Assembly: GCA_945865355.1 (NCBI GenBank)
Contig: CAMBDN010000035.1
Span: 1-15,530, forward strand
Source: Legionella genomosp. 1
GTDB lineage: Bacteria > Pseudomonadota > Gammaproteobacteria > Legionellales > Legionellaceae
Length of the DNA: 15,530 nucleotides
Direction: 5' to 3'
A program made the position numbers and the translations under genes. This document shows, in pieces, positions 6,701 through 13,187 of this stretch (position 1 is the first letter of the stretch; each line of letters begins with the position of its first letter). The notes under the pieces are model-generated. The model was not told where the DNA came from. It saw nothing but the letters and a program-made list of their open reading frames with translations, and did no database searches.

Positions 6701-7881
6701 TTGATGAGCGTCGTATTCGAGAAGAAGATATTTATCAACGTGTTTATAGTTTACTTTTAGATAAAAAGGCCACCGGAGGTCCAGGAAGCTTAAAGCCTGG
6801 CTCCAAGGTGACAGCTGAGTACCTTGATAAAACGAATCGTGAGAAATGGTTTGATATCAGAATGGATGACGATTTAACCAGCCAACAGTTGGAACAATCA
6901 TCTAAGCAATTGGAATTACTTGCTAAAGAAATGGAAAAGCGGTTCAGCGATAGCAAGAAGAAAATTATTCAGGGTGATGATCTTGCACCAGGTGTGTTGA
7001 AAATTGTTAAAGTCTACCTTGCTGTCAAACGGCGAATCCAGCCCGGTGATAAAATGGCCGGACGCCATGGAAACAAGGGTGTTATTTCTATCGTTGTACC
7101 GATGGAAGATATGCCCTATATGGAAGATGGTACACCAGTAGATATCGTCCTTAATCCTTTGGGCGTCCCGTCGCGGATGAACATTGGTCAAGTACTTGAA
7201 ACTCACTTAGGCCTAGCCGCTAAAGGACTCGGACATCGAATTGCTCAGATGCTAGATACGAAGCGAACAATGGCTGAGCTCAAGGATTATATACTTAAAA
7301 TTTATAATCATGATGGTCAGACACGCGTTAATTTAGATTGTTTAAGTGATGATGAGTTCATGATTCTGGCAAATAACTTACGCGCAGGCGTGCCGATGGC
7401 AACACCTGTGTTTGATGGTGCGAATGAAGCAGAAATCAAAGCCATGTTACAATTAGCAGGCTTGCCGTTAGACGGAAAAACAACACTAATTGACGGACGA
7501 ACGGGTAGAAAATTTGATAATCCAGTCACCGTTGGTTACATGTACATGTTGAAACTAAACCATTTAGTAGATGACAAGATGCACGCACGTTCTACTGGCT
7601 CATATAGTTTAGTTACACAGCAACCTTTAGGTGGTAAAGCGCAGTTTGGTGGTCAACGATTTGGTGAAATGGAAGTGTGGGCACTAGAGGCATACGGCGC
7701 TGCTTATACGTTACAGGAAATGTTAACGGTTAAATCGGATGATGTTGGAGGACGAACCAAGATATACAAAAATATTGTTGATGGTGACCATCGTATGGAT
7801 CCAGGTATGCCTGAGTCATTCAACGTGTTGTTGAAGGAAATTAGGGCACTGGGGATTGATATTGAACTGGACCACGACTAA
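3775..7881 (+). CDS. rpoB: DNA-directed RNA polymerase subunit beta
   Basis: RpoB is the second-largest core subunit and forms one jaw of the active-site cleft. The 1368 residues exceed E. coli (1342). Visible landmarks in order: N-terminal KKRFRKSFG; the protrusion/lobe region with the NGTERVVVSQLHRSPGV motif; the rifampicin pocket at 523-546, with D531, H541 and S546 equal to wild-type D516, H526 and S531 of E. coli; RVCPIETPEGPNIGL; the active-site motif NGYNFEDS at 823-830; and PGDKMAGRHGNKGV, which holds a catalytic-centre lysine. Near the C-terminus is GGKAQFGGQRFGEMEVWALEAYGA. Inside the rifampicin region V533, G538 and V539 differ from E. coli N518, E523 and I524. ATG 3775 follows AGAGGA (3763-3768). 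It is transcribed with rplJL through the attenuator and is followed by rpoC after 31 bases. Confidence 0.99.
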   Translation: MAEAVANPQYSHAEKKRFRKSFGRQTEKMAIPNLLEIQLKSYRDFLHTDIVGDSHKTTGLHSAFVSVFPIQSFSGNARLEYVSYTLGEPAFDVRECKLRGLTYSAPLRVKIRLVVLDKEAPGDQKPIKDIREQDVFMGEIPLMTDVGTFVINGTERVVVSQLHRSPGVIFEHDRGKTHSSGKLLYSARIIPYRGSWLDFEFDPKDCVFARIDRRRKLPITILLRSLGYDTESILSEFFESTACHLKNGEFHIDLIPTRLRGEIASFDIMVPGTGEIIVEQGRRITTRHIKMMEKENMKELIVPRDYLIGKMFAKNLIDTSTGESLALANDEVTSELLDGLADHGIHNFEMIYTNDLDHGSYISDTLKIDPTSSQLEALVEIYRMMRPGEPPTKEAAEALFKNLFFTEERYDLSAVGRMKFNRRVGRKDDEGPGTLTKEDILAVIKTLIDIRNGIGMVDDIDHLGNRRVRSVGEMAENQFRVGLVRVERAVKERLSLAESDNLMPQDLINAKPVSAAVKEFFGSSQLSQFMDQVNPLSGVTHKRRVSALGPGGLTRERAGFEVRDVHTTHYGRVCPIETPEGPNIGLINSLSVYARTNDYGFIETPCRKVIDGRVTDDIEYLSAIEEVDQYIAQSSVAVDKKGNITADLVPCRHQNEFSLTTPDKINYMDVSPKQIVSVAASLIPFLEHDDANRALMGSNMQRQAVPTLRAEKPLVGTGMERTVASDSGVSVVARRGGVIDLVDASRIVVRVNDNETTAGETGVDIYNLTKYFRSNQDTCINQIPIVATGDRINRGDILADGPCTDMGELALGQNLLVAFMPWNGYNFEDSILISERIVQEDRFTTIHIEELTCIARDTKLGTEEITADIPNVGESALASLDESGVVYIGAEVGAGDILVGKVTPKGETQLTPEEKLLRAIFGEKASDVKDSSLRVPSGMNGTIIDVQVFTRDGLEKDARAKSIEEEHLARVRKDLIDERRIREEDIYQRVYSLLLDKKATGGPGSLKPGSKVTAEYLDKTNREKWFDIRMDDDLTSQQLEQSSKQLELLAKEMEKRFSDSKKKIIQGDDLAPGVLKIVKVYLAVKRRIQPGDKMAGRHGNKGVISIVVPMEDMPYMEDGTPVDIVLNPLGVPSRMNIGQVLETHLGLAAKGLGHRIAQMLDTKRTMAELKDYILKIYNHDGQTRVNLDCLSDDEFMILANNLRAGVPMATPVFDGANEAEIKAMLQLAGLPLDGKTTLIDGRTGRKFDNPVTVGYMYMLKLNHLVDDKMHARSTGSYSLVTQQPLGGKAQFGGQRFGEMEVWALEAYGAAYTLQEMLTVKSDDVGGRTKIYKNIVDGDHRMDPGMPESFNVLLKEIRALGIDIELDHD

Positions 7882-7901
7882 ACATTACGACTGACCATTT
7901 T

Positions 7902-7906
7902 TGGAG
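7902..7906 (+). promoter_or_regulatory. Ribosome-binding site that sets the rpoC TTG start
   Basis: TGGAG lies six bases before the TTG at 7913, an ideal spacing. The in-frame TTG at 7901 overlaps this site and cannot use it. The in-frame ATGs at 7937 and 7955 have no Shine-Dalgarno sequence upstream. This makes TTG 7913 the best-supported start. Confidence 0.7.
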
Positions 7907-7912
7907 ACTAAC

Positions 7913-10900
7913 TTGGCTAATCTAAGCAACGAACCGATGAAAAAAGTACCTGTAATGAGTGATTTGCTTGGCATGCTCAAACAACAAAGCCAATCCGATG
8001 AGTTTGATGCGATTAAAATAGCATTGGCATCTCCTGAGTTAATACGTTCATGGTCCTATGGTGAAGTTAAAAAGCCAGAAACCATTAATTATCGTACATT
8101 TAAACCAGAGAGAGATGGCTTGTTTTGTGCCAAAACGTTTGGGCCTGTTAAAGATTATGAATGCTTATGTGGGAAATATAAACGCTTGAAACATAGAGGC
8201 GTTATTTGTGAAAAATGCGGTGTTGAGCTAGCACTTGCAAAAGTAAGACGTGAACGGATGGGACATATTGAGCTTGCGAGTCCTGTTGCTCATATTTGGT
8301 TCTTGAAATCATTGCCTTCACGGATCGGATTACTGCTTGACATGACCTTACGCGATATCGAACGTGTTCTGTATTTTGAAGCATTTGTAGTCGTTGACCC
8401 CGGGATGACAGAGTTGGAGCGTGGTCAGTTACTTAATGATGAAGTTTATCTTGAAGCTATGGAGCAGTATGGCGACGAATTTGATGCACGAATGGGTGCT
8501 GAAGCAATTCGTGATTTATTGCGCCAAATTGATTTGGAACATGAAATCAAGTCATTGCGTGAAGAATTACCAACGACAAACTCTGAAACAAAGATCAAAA
8601 AAATTACAAAGCGTCTTAAGTTACTTGAAGCATTCTATGAATCCGGTAATAAGCCTGAATGGATGATTATGAATGTGTTGCCAGTGCTCCCACCTGATTT
8701 GCGTCCATTGGTCCCATTAGATGGGGGACGTTTCGCAACATCTGATTTAAATGACTTATATCGACGAGTTATTAATCGAAACAATCGACTGAAGCGCTTG
8801 TTGGATCTAAATGCACCTGACATTATTGTTAGAAACGAAAAAAGAATGTTGCAGGAATCAGTTGATGCGCTGCTCGATAACGGCCGACGCGGTAGGGCAA
8901 TTACAGGAACAAATAAGCGCCCACTAAAATCACTAGCTGACATGATTAAGGGTAAGCAGGGTCGTTTTCGAAAAAATCTACTCGGTAAGCGGGTTGATTA
9001 CTCAGGTCGTTCAGTGATTGTGGTTGGTCCTACGTTGCGTCTCCACCAATGCGGATTACCAAAAAAAATGGCGTTGGAATTATTTAAGCCATTTATATTC
9101 AGTAAATTGGAGTTCCGTGGATTAGCTACGACAATTAAAGCAGCTAAGAAGATGGTTGAGCGTGAAGAACCGGTTGTATGGGATATTTTAGAAGATGTTA
9201 TTCGTGAGCATCCGATTTTATTGAATCGTGCGCCAACATTACATCGGTTAGGTATTCAAGCGTTTGAGCCCCTACTTATCGAAGGTAAGGCAATTCAACT
9301 CCATCCATTGGTTTGTACCGCCTACAATGCGGACTTTGATGGTGACCAAATGGCGGTACATGTGCCATTAACCATAGAAGCACAGCTTGAAGCTCGTTCG
9401 TTAATGATGTCTACCAACAATATTTTATCGCCAGCAAGCGGTGAACCAATTATTGTACCTAGCCAGGACGTTGTACTTGGTCTTTATTATCTTACACGAG
9501 AACGCATTAATGCCCTAGGTGAGGGCAAGGTATTTGGCTGCGCCCAGGAAGCTTTAAATTTTTATGATGCGGGTTACGTAGATATTCATGCCAAAGTTAA
9601 GATTCGCATGCCAAAAGATACTGCAAACCCAGAAGCTGGTTTTGAATTGGTGGAAACAACTGTTGGACGAGGAATACTTTCCGATATATTGCCCAAGGGT
9701 ATGCCATTTTCGCAAATCAACAAAGCAATGACTAAGAAAGCTATTTCAAAGGTTCTTGATAGTTGTTATCGTAATTTTGGTTTAAAAGAGTCGGTCATCT
9801 TTGCAGACCAACTGATGTACACAGGCTTCAAATATGCAACCCGTGCAGGTGCTTCGATTGGTATTGAAGACATGGAAATACCTGATGATAAACCAGCAAT
9901 TATTGAGCAAGCTGATAATGAAGTACGTGAGATTGAATCACAATTCCGTTCAGGGTTAGTAACCAACGGTGAGCGATATAATAAAGTAATCGACATCTGG
10001 TCGCGTACCAATGAAATGGTAGCCAAGTCGATGATGGCAAAAATTGCTACTGAAGAAGTTATTGACAGGAACGGTAAAAAAACAAGACAAGATTCCTTCA
10101 ACCCAATCTTTATGATGGCTGACTCTGGTGCGCGGGGTTCTGCGGCTCAGATTAGGCAGTTGGCTGGTATGCGTGGTTTGATGGCGGCACCAGACGGTTC
10201 GATCATTGAAACCCCTATTACGGCAAATTTCCGAGAAGGTCTGAATGTATTCCAATACTTTATTTCAACTCACGGAGCGCGTAAGGGTTTAGCAGATACA
10301 GCGCTTAAAACAGCCAACTCAGGGTACTTAACAAGACGACTGGTCGATGTGGCCCAAGACGTTGTAATAACAGAATTAGACTGTGGTACCGAAAACGGCA
10401 TTTTAATGCAACCATTGATTGAGGGTGGCGATATTGTAGAGCCATTGCATGAGCGAGTACTTGGTCGTGTGGTAGCCACCGATGTCTACATACCCAACCA
10501 AAATGAACCCGTCGTAAAAGCAGGAACGCTATTAGATGAGGAGTGGGTTGACCATTTGGAGCAATTAGGGGTCGATCAAGTCCTAGTTCGCTCACCTATT
10601 GCTTGTGAAACTCGCTTTGGTCTTTGTGCATATTGCTATGGTCGTGACTTGGCGCGTGGACATTTGGTTAATACTGGTGAAGCTGTTGGAATAATTGCAG
10701 CTCAATCAATTGGTGAGCCCGGTACACAGCTAACGATGCGTACGTTCCATATTGGAGGAGCTGCATCACGTGCCACAGCTGCTAATAACATTCAAATTAA
10801 AAATAAAGGTGTTATTCGTTTACATAACATTAAGACAGTGACTCATGAGAATAGTAATCTTGTAGCGGTTTCCCGATCGGGTGAAGTTACGATTGCTGAT

Positions 10901-12160
10901 GAATTTGGTCGTGAGCGCGAACGTTATAAATTGCCATATGGTGCAGTCATCTCTGTACATGATAATTCACATGTTGAAGCAGGACAGGTTATTGCAACAT
11001 GGGATCCGCATACTCATCCAGTTATATCTGAAGTGAGCGGTAAATTGAAGTTCGTTGATCTTGTTGAAGGTTTGACAATGAATCGTCAAACGGATGAACT
11101 GACGGGTTTAAGCAATATTGTAGTGATCGATGCTAAGCAACGTAGCGCTGTTGGACGAGATATGCGTCCAATGGTTAAATTAGTTTCGGATCAAGGTGAG
11201 GATATTTTCCTGGCAGGAACGAATGTTCCTGCCCAATACTACCTGCCGGTTGATGCTATCATTAATTTTGAGGATGGCAATCCAGTCGGTGTTGGTGATG
11301 TTATTGCCCGTATTCCACAAGAACGCTCTAAAACACGAGATATTACCGGTGGTCTTCCTCGAGTAGCCGACTTGTTTGAAGCAAGAAAACCAAAGGACTC
11401 AGCTGTAATGGCAGAGGTATCTGGTGTGATTAACTTTGGTAAGGAAACAAAAGGCAAACGACGACTGATCATTACTGAGTCGGAAAATAGAGCGCATGAA
11501 GAATTAATTCCTAAATGGAGACACATATCAGTGTTTGAAGGAGAGCATGTTCAGCGTGGTGAAACTGTAGCTGATGGCCCACCAAATCCACATGATATTT
11601 TACGTCTCCTGGGTGTTGGTGCTTTGGCAAATTATATCGTAAATGAAGTTCAAGATGTTTACCGTTTACAAGGGGTAAAAATAAACGATAAACACATTGA
11701 GACGATTGTTCGCCAAATGTTGCGTAAACGAACCATTACGTTTTCTGGAGACTCTAAATTCCTAGTCGGTGAGCAAATTGAAGAAACGGCTATGCTCCAA
11801 GAAAATGATAGGTTAAGTGCAGACGGAAAAATTGGAGCACAGGGCATTCCTATCCTCTTAGGGATTACAAAGGCCTCCCTGGCTACGGAATCATTTATAT
11901 CTGCCGCGTCCTTCCAGGAAACAACACGAGTGCTTACAGAAGCAGCCGTGAGCGGTAAAATCGATGATTTACGGGGCTTAAAGGAGAATGTGATGGTTGG
12001 TCGACTCATTCCTGCTGGAACGGGTTATACCTATCATCAAAATCGTAAGGCAAAGCGCGCGAGAGCCGCAAATGGTGAAAATAATACGCATATGGTAACA
12101 GCAAGTGACGCCGAGCACGCATTAAGTGAAGCACTAAATGCGGATAATCGCGATCACTAG
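7913..12160 (+). CDS. rpoC: DNA-directed RNA polymerase subunit beta'
   Basis: RpoC is the largest core subunit and carries the catalytic Mg2+ site. From TTG 7913 it has 1415 residues (E. coli 1407). Zinc site 1 uses C84, C86, C99 and C102 (ECLCG..., CEKCG). The catalytic motif NADFDGDQMAVH places its three aspartates at 474, 476 and 478. The bridge-helix region has MADSGARGSAAQIRQLAGMRG. Zinc site 2 uses C824, C898, C905 and C908, including CAYCYGRDLARG. The trigger-loop region follows with AAQSIGEPGTQLTMRTFH. The N-terminus extends about 14 residues beyond the E. coli-type start (here MSDLLGMLK, ATG 7955); the alternative start at 7955 cannot be ruled out, but has no ribosome-binding site. 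The gene ends one base before the str promoter. Confidence 0.98.
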   Translation: MANLSNEPMKKVPVMSDLLGMLKQQSQSDEFDAIKIALASPELIRSWSYGEVKKPETINYRTFKPERDGLFCAKTFGPVKDYECLCGKYKRLKHRGVICEKCGVELALAKVRRERMGHIELASPVAHIWFLKSLPSRIGLLLDMTLRDIERVLYFEAFVVVDPGMTELERGQLLNDEVYLEAMEQYGDEFDARMGAEAIRDLLRQIDLEHEIKSLREELPTTNSETKIKKITKRLKLLEAFYESGNKPEWMIMNVLPVLPPDLRPLVPLDGGRFATSDLNDLYRRVINRNNRLKRLLDLNAPDIIVRNEKRMLQESVDALLDNGRRGRAITGTNKRPLKSLADMIKGKQGRFRKNLLGKRVDYSGRSVIVVGPTLRLHQCGLPKKMALELFKPFIFSKLEFRGLATTIKAAKKMVEREEPVVWDILEDVIREHPILLNRAPTLHRLGIQAFEPLLIEGKAIQLHPLVCTAYNADFDGDQMAVHVPLTIEAQLEARSLMMSTNNILSPASGEPIIVPSQDVVLGLYYLTRERINALGEGKVFGCAQEALNFYDAGYVDIHAKVKIRMPKDTANPEAGFELVETTVGRGILSDILPKGMPFSQINKAMTKKAISKVLDSCYRNFGLKESVIFADQLMYTGFKYATRAGASIGIEDMEIPDDKPAIIEQADNEVREIESQFRSGLVTNGERYNKVIDIWSRTNEMVAKSMMAKIATEEVIDRNGKKTRQDSFNPIFMMADSGARGSAAQIRQLAGMRGLMAAPDGSIIETPITANFREGLNVFQYFISTHGARKGLADTALKTANSGYLTRRLVDVAQDVVITELDCGTENGILMQPLIEGGDIVEPLHERVLGRVVATDVYIPNQNEPVVKAGTLLDEEWVDHLEQLGVDQVLVRSPIACETRFGLCAYCYGRDLARGHLVNTGEAVGIIAAQSIGEPGTQLTMRTFHIGGAASRATAANNIQIKNKGVIRLHNIKTVTHENSNLVAVSRSGEVTIADEFGRERERYKLPYGAVISVHDNSHVEAGQVIATWDPHTHPVISEVSGKLKFVDLVEGLTMNRQTDELTGLSNIVVIDAKQRSAVGRDMRPMVKLVSDQGEDIFLAGTNVPAQYYLPVDAIINFEDGNPVGVGDVIARIPQERSKTRDITGGLPRVADLFEARKPKDSAVMAEVSGVINFGKETKGKRRLIITESENRAHEELIPKWRHISVFEGEHVQRGETVADGPPNPHDILRLLGVGALANYIVNEVQDVYRLQGVKINDKHIETIVRQMLRKRTITFSGDSKFLVGEQIEETAMLQENDRLSADGKIGAQGIPILLGITKASLATESFISAASFQETTRVLTEAAVSGKIDDLRGLKENVMVGRLIPAGTGYTYHQNRKAKRARAANGENNTHMVTASDAEHALSEALNADNRDH

Positions 12161-12161
12161 G

Positions 12162-12190
12162 TTGACAAATAGGCCGGACATATATAGAAT
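12162..12190 (+). promoter_or_regulatory. str operon promoter (sigma-70 type)
   Basis: TTGACA (12162-12167, 6/6 consensus) and TAGAAT (12185-12190, 5/6) are separated by exactly 17 bases. Transcription would start near 12197, giving a leader of about 50 bases before rpsL. The -35 box begins one base after the rpoC stop. It is the best promoter in the window, and it makes rpsL-rpsG-fusA-tuf an independent unit even though rpoC lies only 86 bases upstream. Confidence 0.85.
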
Positions 12191-12197
12191 CCGGCCT
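12171..12197 (+). repeat. Inverted repeat overlapping the str promoter (rpoC terminator-like stem)
   Basis: AGGCCGGA (12171-12178) and TCCGGCCT (12190-12197) are perfect 8-bp complements around an 11-base A/T-rich centre that contains most of the -10 box. In rpoC readthrough RNA they would form a GC-rich hairpin, but only CCTTATG follows, with no T-run. It may be a weak terminator, a 3'-end stabiliser of rpoBC mRNA, or a DNA operator. The repeat is seen; the role is open. Confidence 0.6.
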
Positions 12198-12246
12198 CCT
12201 TATGCATACGAAATAATTTTAAGCTAAAGTTCGGAGTTAACAATAA

Positions 12247-12627
12247 ATGGCTACTATTAATCAGTTAGTAAGAAAGCCTCGCGTGGACGCCAAAAGAAAA
12301 AGTAATGTCCCAGCACTTGAGTCTTGCCCACAACGTCGTGGGGTGTGTACGCGTGTGTATACAACAACACCAAAGAAGCCTAACTCAGCTATGCGTAAGG
12401 TTGCACGTGTTCGTTTAACAAATGGGTTTGAAGTATCTTCATACATTGGTGGTGAAGGCCATAACCTACAGGAACACTCCGTGGTGCTAATCCGTGGTGG
12501 TCGTGTTAAAGACTTACCTGGTGTGCGCTACCATACGGTACGTGGAAGTTTGGACACCTCTGGTGTAAATGATCGTAAGCAAGGTCGTTCTAAGTACGGT
12601 ACGAAAAAGCCGAAAGACAAGAAATAA
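12247..12627 (+). CDS. rpsL: 30S ribosomal protein S12
   Basis: S12 lies at the decoding centre of the 30S subunit and controls accuracy. The 126 residues match the family (124 in E. coli). The sequence opens MATINQLVRKPR, has the block VYTTTPKKPNSAMRK (38-51) and continues with GGEGHNLQEHSVVLIRGGRVKDLPGVRYHTVRG. K43, K88 and P91 are the wild-type residues at the classical streptomycin-resistance positions, so no resistance mutation is seen. D89 is the residue methylthiolated by RimO in other bacteria. Residues 13-18 (VDAKRK) and the tail KKPKDKK are lineage-variable. ATG 12247 follows GGAG (12233-12236) at 10 bases. It is the first gene of the str operon, about 50 bases from the predicted start of transcription. 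Confidence 0.98.
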   Translation: MATINQLVRKPRVDAKRKSNVPALESCPQRRGVCTRVYTTTPKKPNSAMRKVARVRLTNGFEVSSYIGGEGHNLQEHSVVLIRGGRVKDLPGVRYHTVRGSLDTSGVNDRKQGRSKYGTKKPKDKK

Positions 12628-12647
12628 CCTGAGTGTAGGAACTAGAT

Positions 12648-13172
12648 ATGCCAAGAAGAAGAGAAGTCCCCAAAAGAGAAATTTTGCCAGATCCCAAGCA
12701 TCATAGTGAATTATTGGCGAAGTTTATTAACGTATTGATGGTCAGTGGTAAAAAATCTACTGCTGAGAAAATCATTTACGGTGCGCTTGCTGTTCTCGAT
12801 GAGCGTCTGAAGAAAGTAAAAAAATCAGATGATGACGGTGAAGCAGCTGGTGGAAGCGGATCAACCGGTGTACTGCGTTATTTTGAACAAGCTTTAGACA
12901 ACGTTCGTCCATCTGTAGAAGTGCGCTCGCGACGTGTAGGTGGTGCCACCTATCAGGTCCCCGTAGAAGTACGAACGGATCGTAGCATTGCTCTAGGTAT
13001 GCGTTGGATCGTACAAGCATCCCGATCTCGTGGTGAGAAAGGAATGATGTTGCGCTTAGCGGGTGAACTAGCTGATGCGTTTGATAGCAAGGGCTCTGCA
13101 GTAAAGAAACGTGAAGAAACACATAAAATGGCAAAAGCTAACCAGGCGTTTGCGCATTTTAGATGGAATTAG
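12648..13172 (+). CDS. rpsG: 30S ribosomal protein S7 with internal insertion
   Basis: S7 is a primary 16S rRNA-binding protein that starts assembly of the 30S head and lines the E site. At 174 residues it is longer than the common 156-residue form. The start MPRRREVPKREILPDPK, the block SVEVRSRRVGGATYQVPVEVR (21 residues with the flanking SV; core RRVGGATYQVPVEVR) and the end AFAHFRWN are canonical. The extra length is an acidic/basic and Gly-Ser-rich stretch of about 17 residues around positions 55-74 (KKVKKSDDDGEAAGGSGS), between two N-terminal helices. I recall a similar insertion in Legionella S7; this is unverified. ATG 12648 has AGGA at 12637-12640. Only 20 bases separate it from rpsL, too few for the E. 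coli-type S7 repressor site. Confidence 0.97.
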   Translation: MPRRREVPKREILPDPKHHSELLAKFINVLMVSGKKSTAEKIIYGALAVLDERLKKVKKSDDDGEAAGGSGSTGVLRYFEQALDNVRPSVEVRSRRVGGATYQVPVEVRTDRSIALGMRWIVQASRSRGEKGMMLRLAGELADAFDSKGSAVKKREETHKMAKANQAFAHFRWN

Positions 13173-13174
13173 AG

Positions 13175-13180
13175 AGAGGA
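13175..13180 (+). promoter_or_regulatory. Ribosome-binding site that sets the fusA GTG start
   Basis: AGAGGA ends seven bases before the GTG at 13188. The in-frame TTG at 13182 would leave a one-base spacer and is not credible. The resulting N-terminus, MSTTPLELYRNIGI, agrees with the usual start of EF-G. Confidence 0.8.
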
Positions 13181-13187
13181 ATTGGAC

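Noticed and set aside
7901..7912. Upstream TTG start for rpoC at 7901
   Set aside because: This TTG overlaps the TGGAG ribosome-binding site that serves the TTG at 7913, and has no site of its own.
13182..13187. Upstream TTG start for fusA
   Set aside because: Only one base separates it from AGAGGA, while the GTG at 13188 has ideal spacing and gives the canonical N-terminus.
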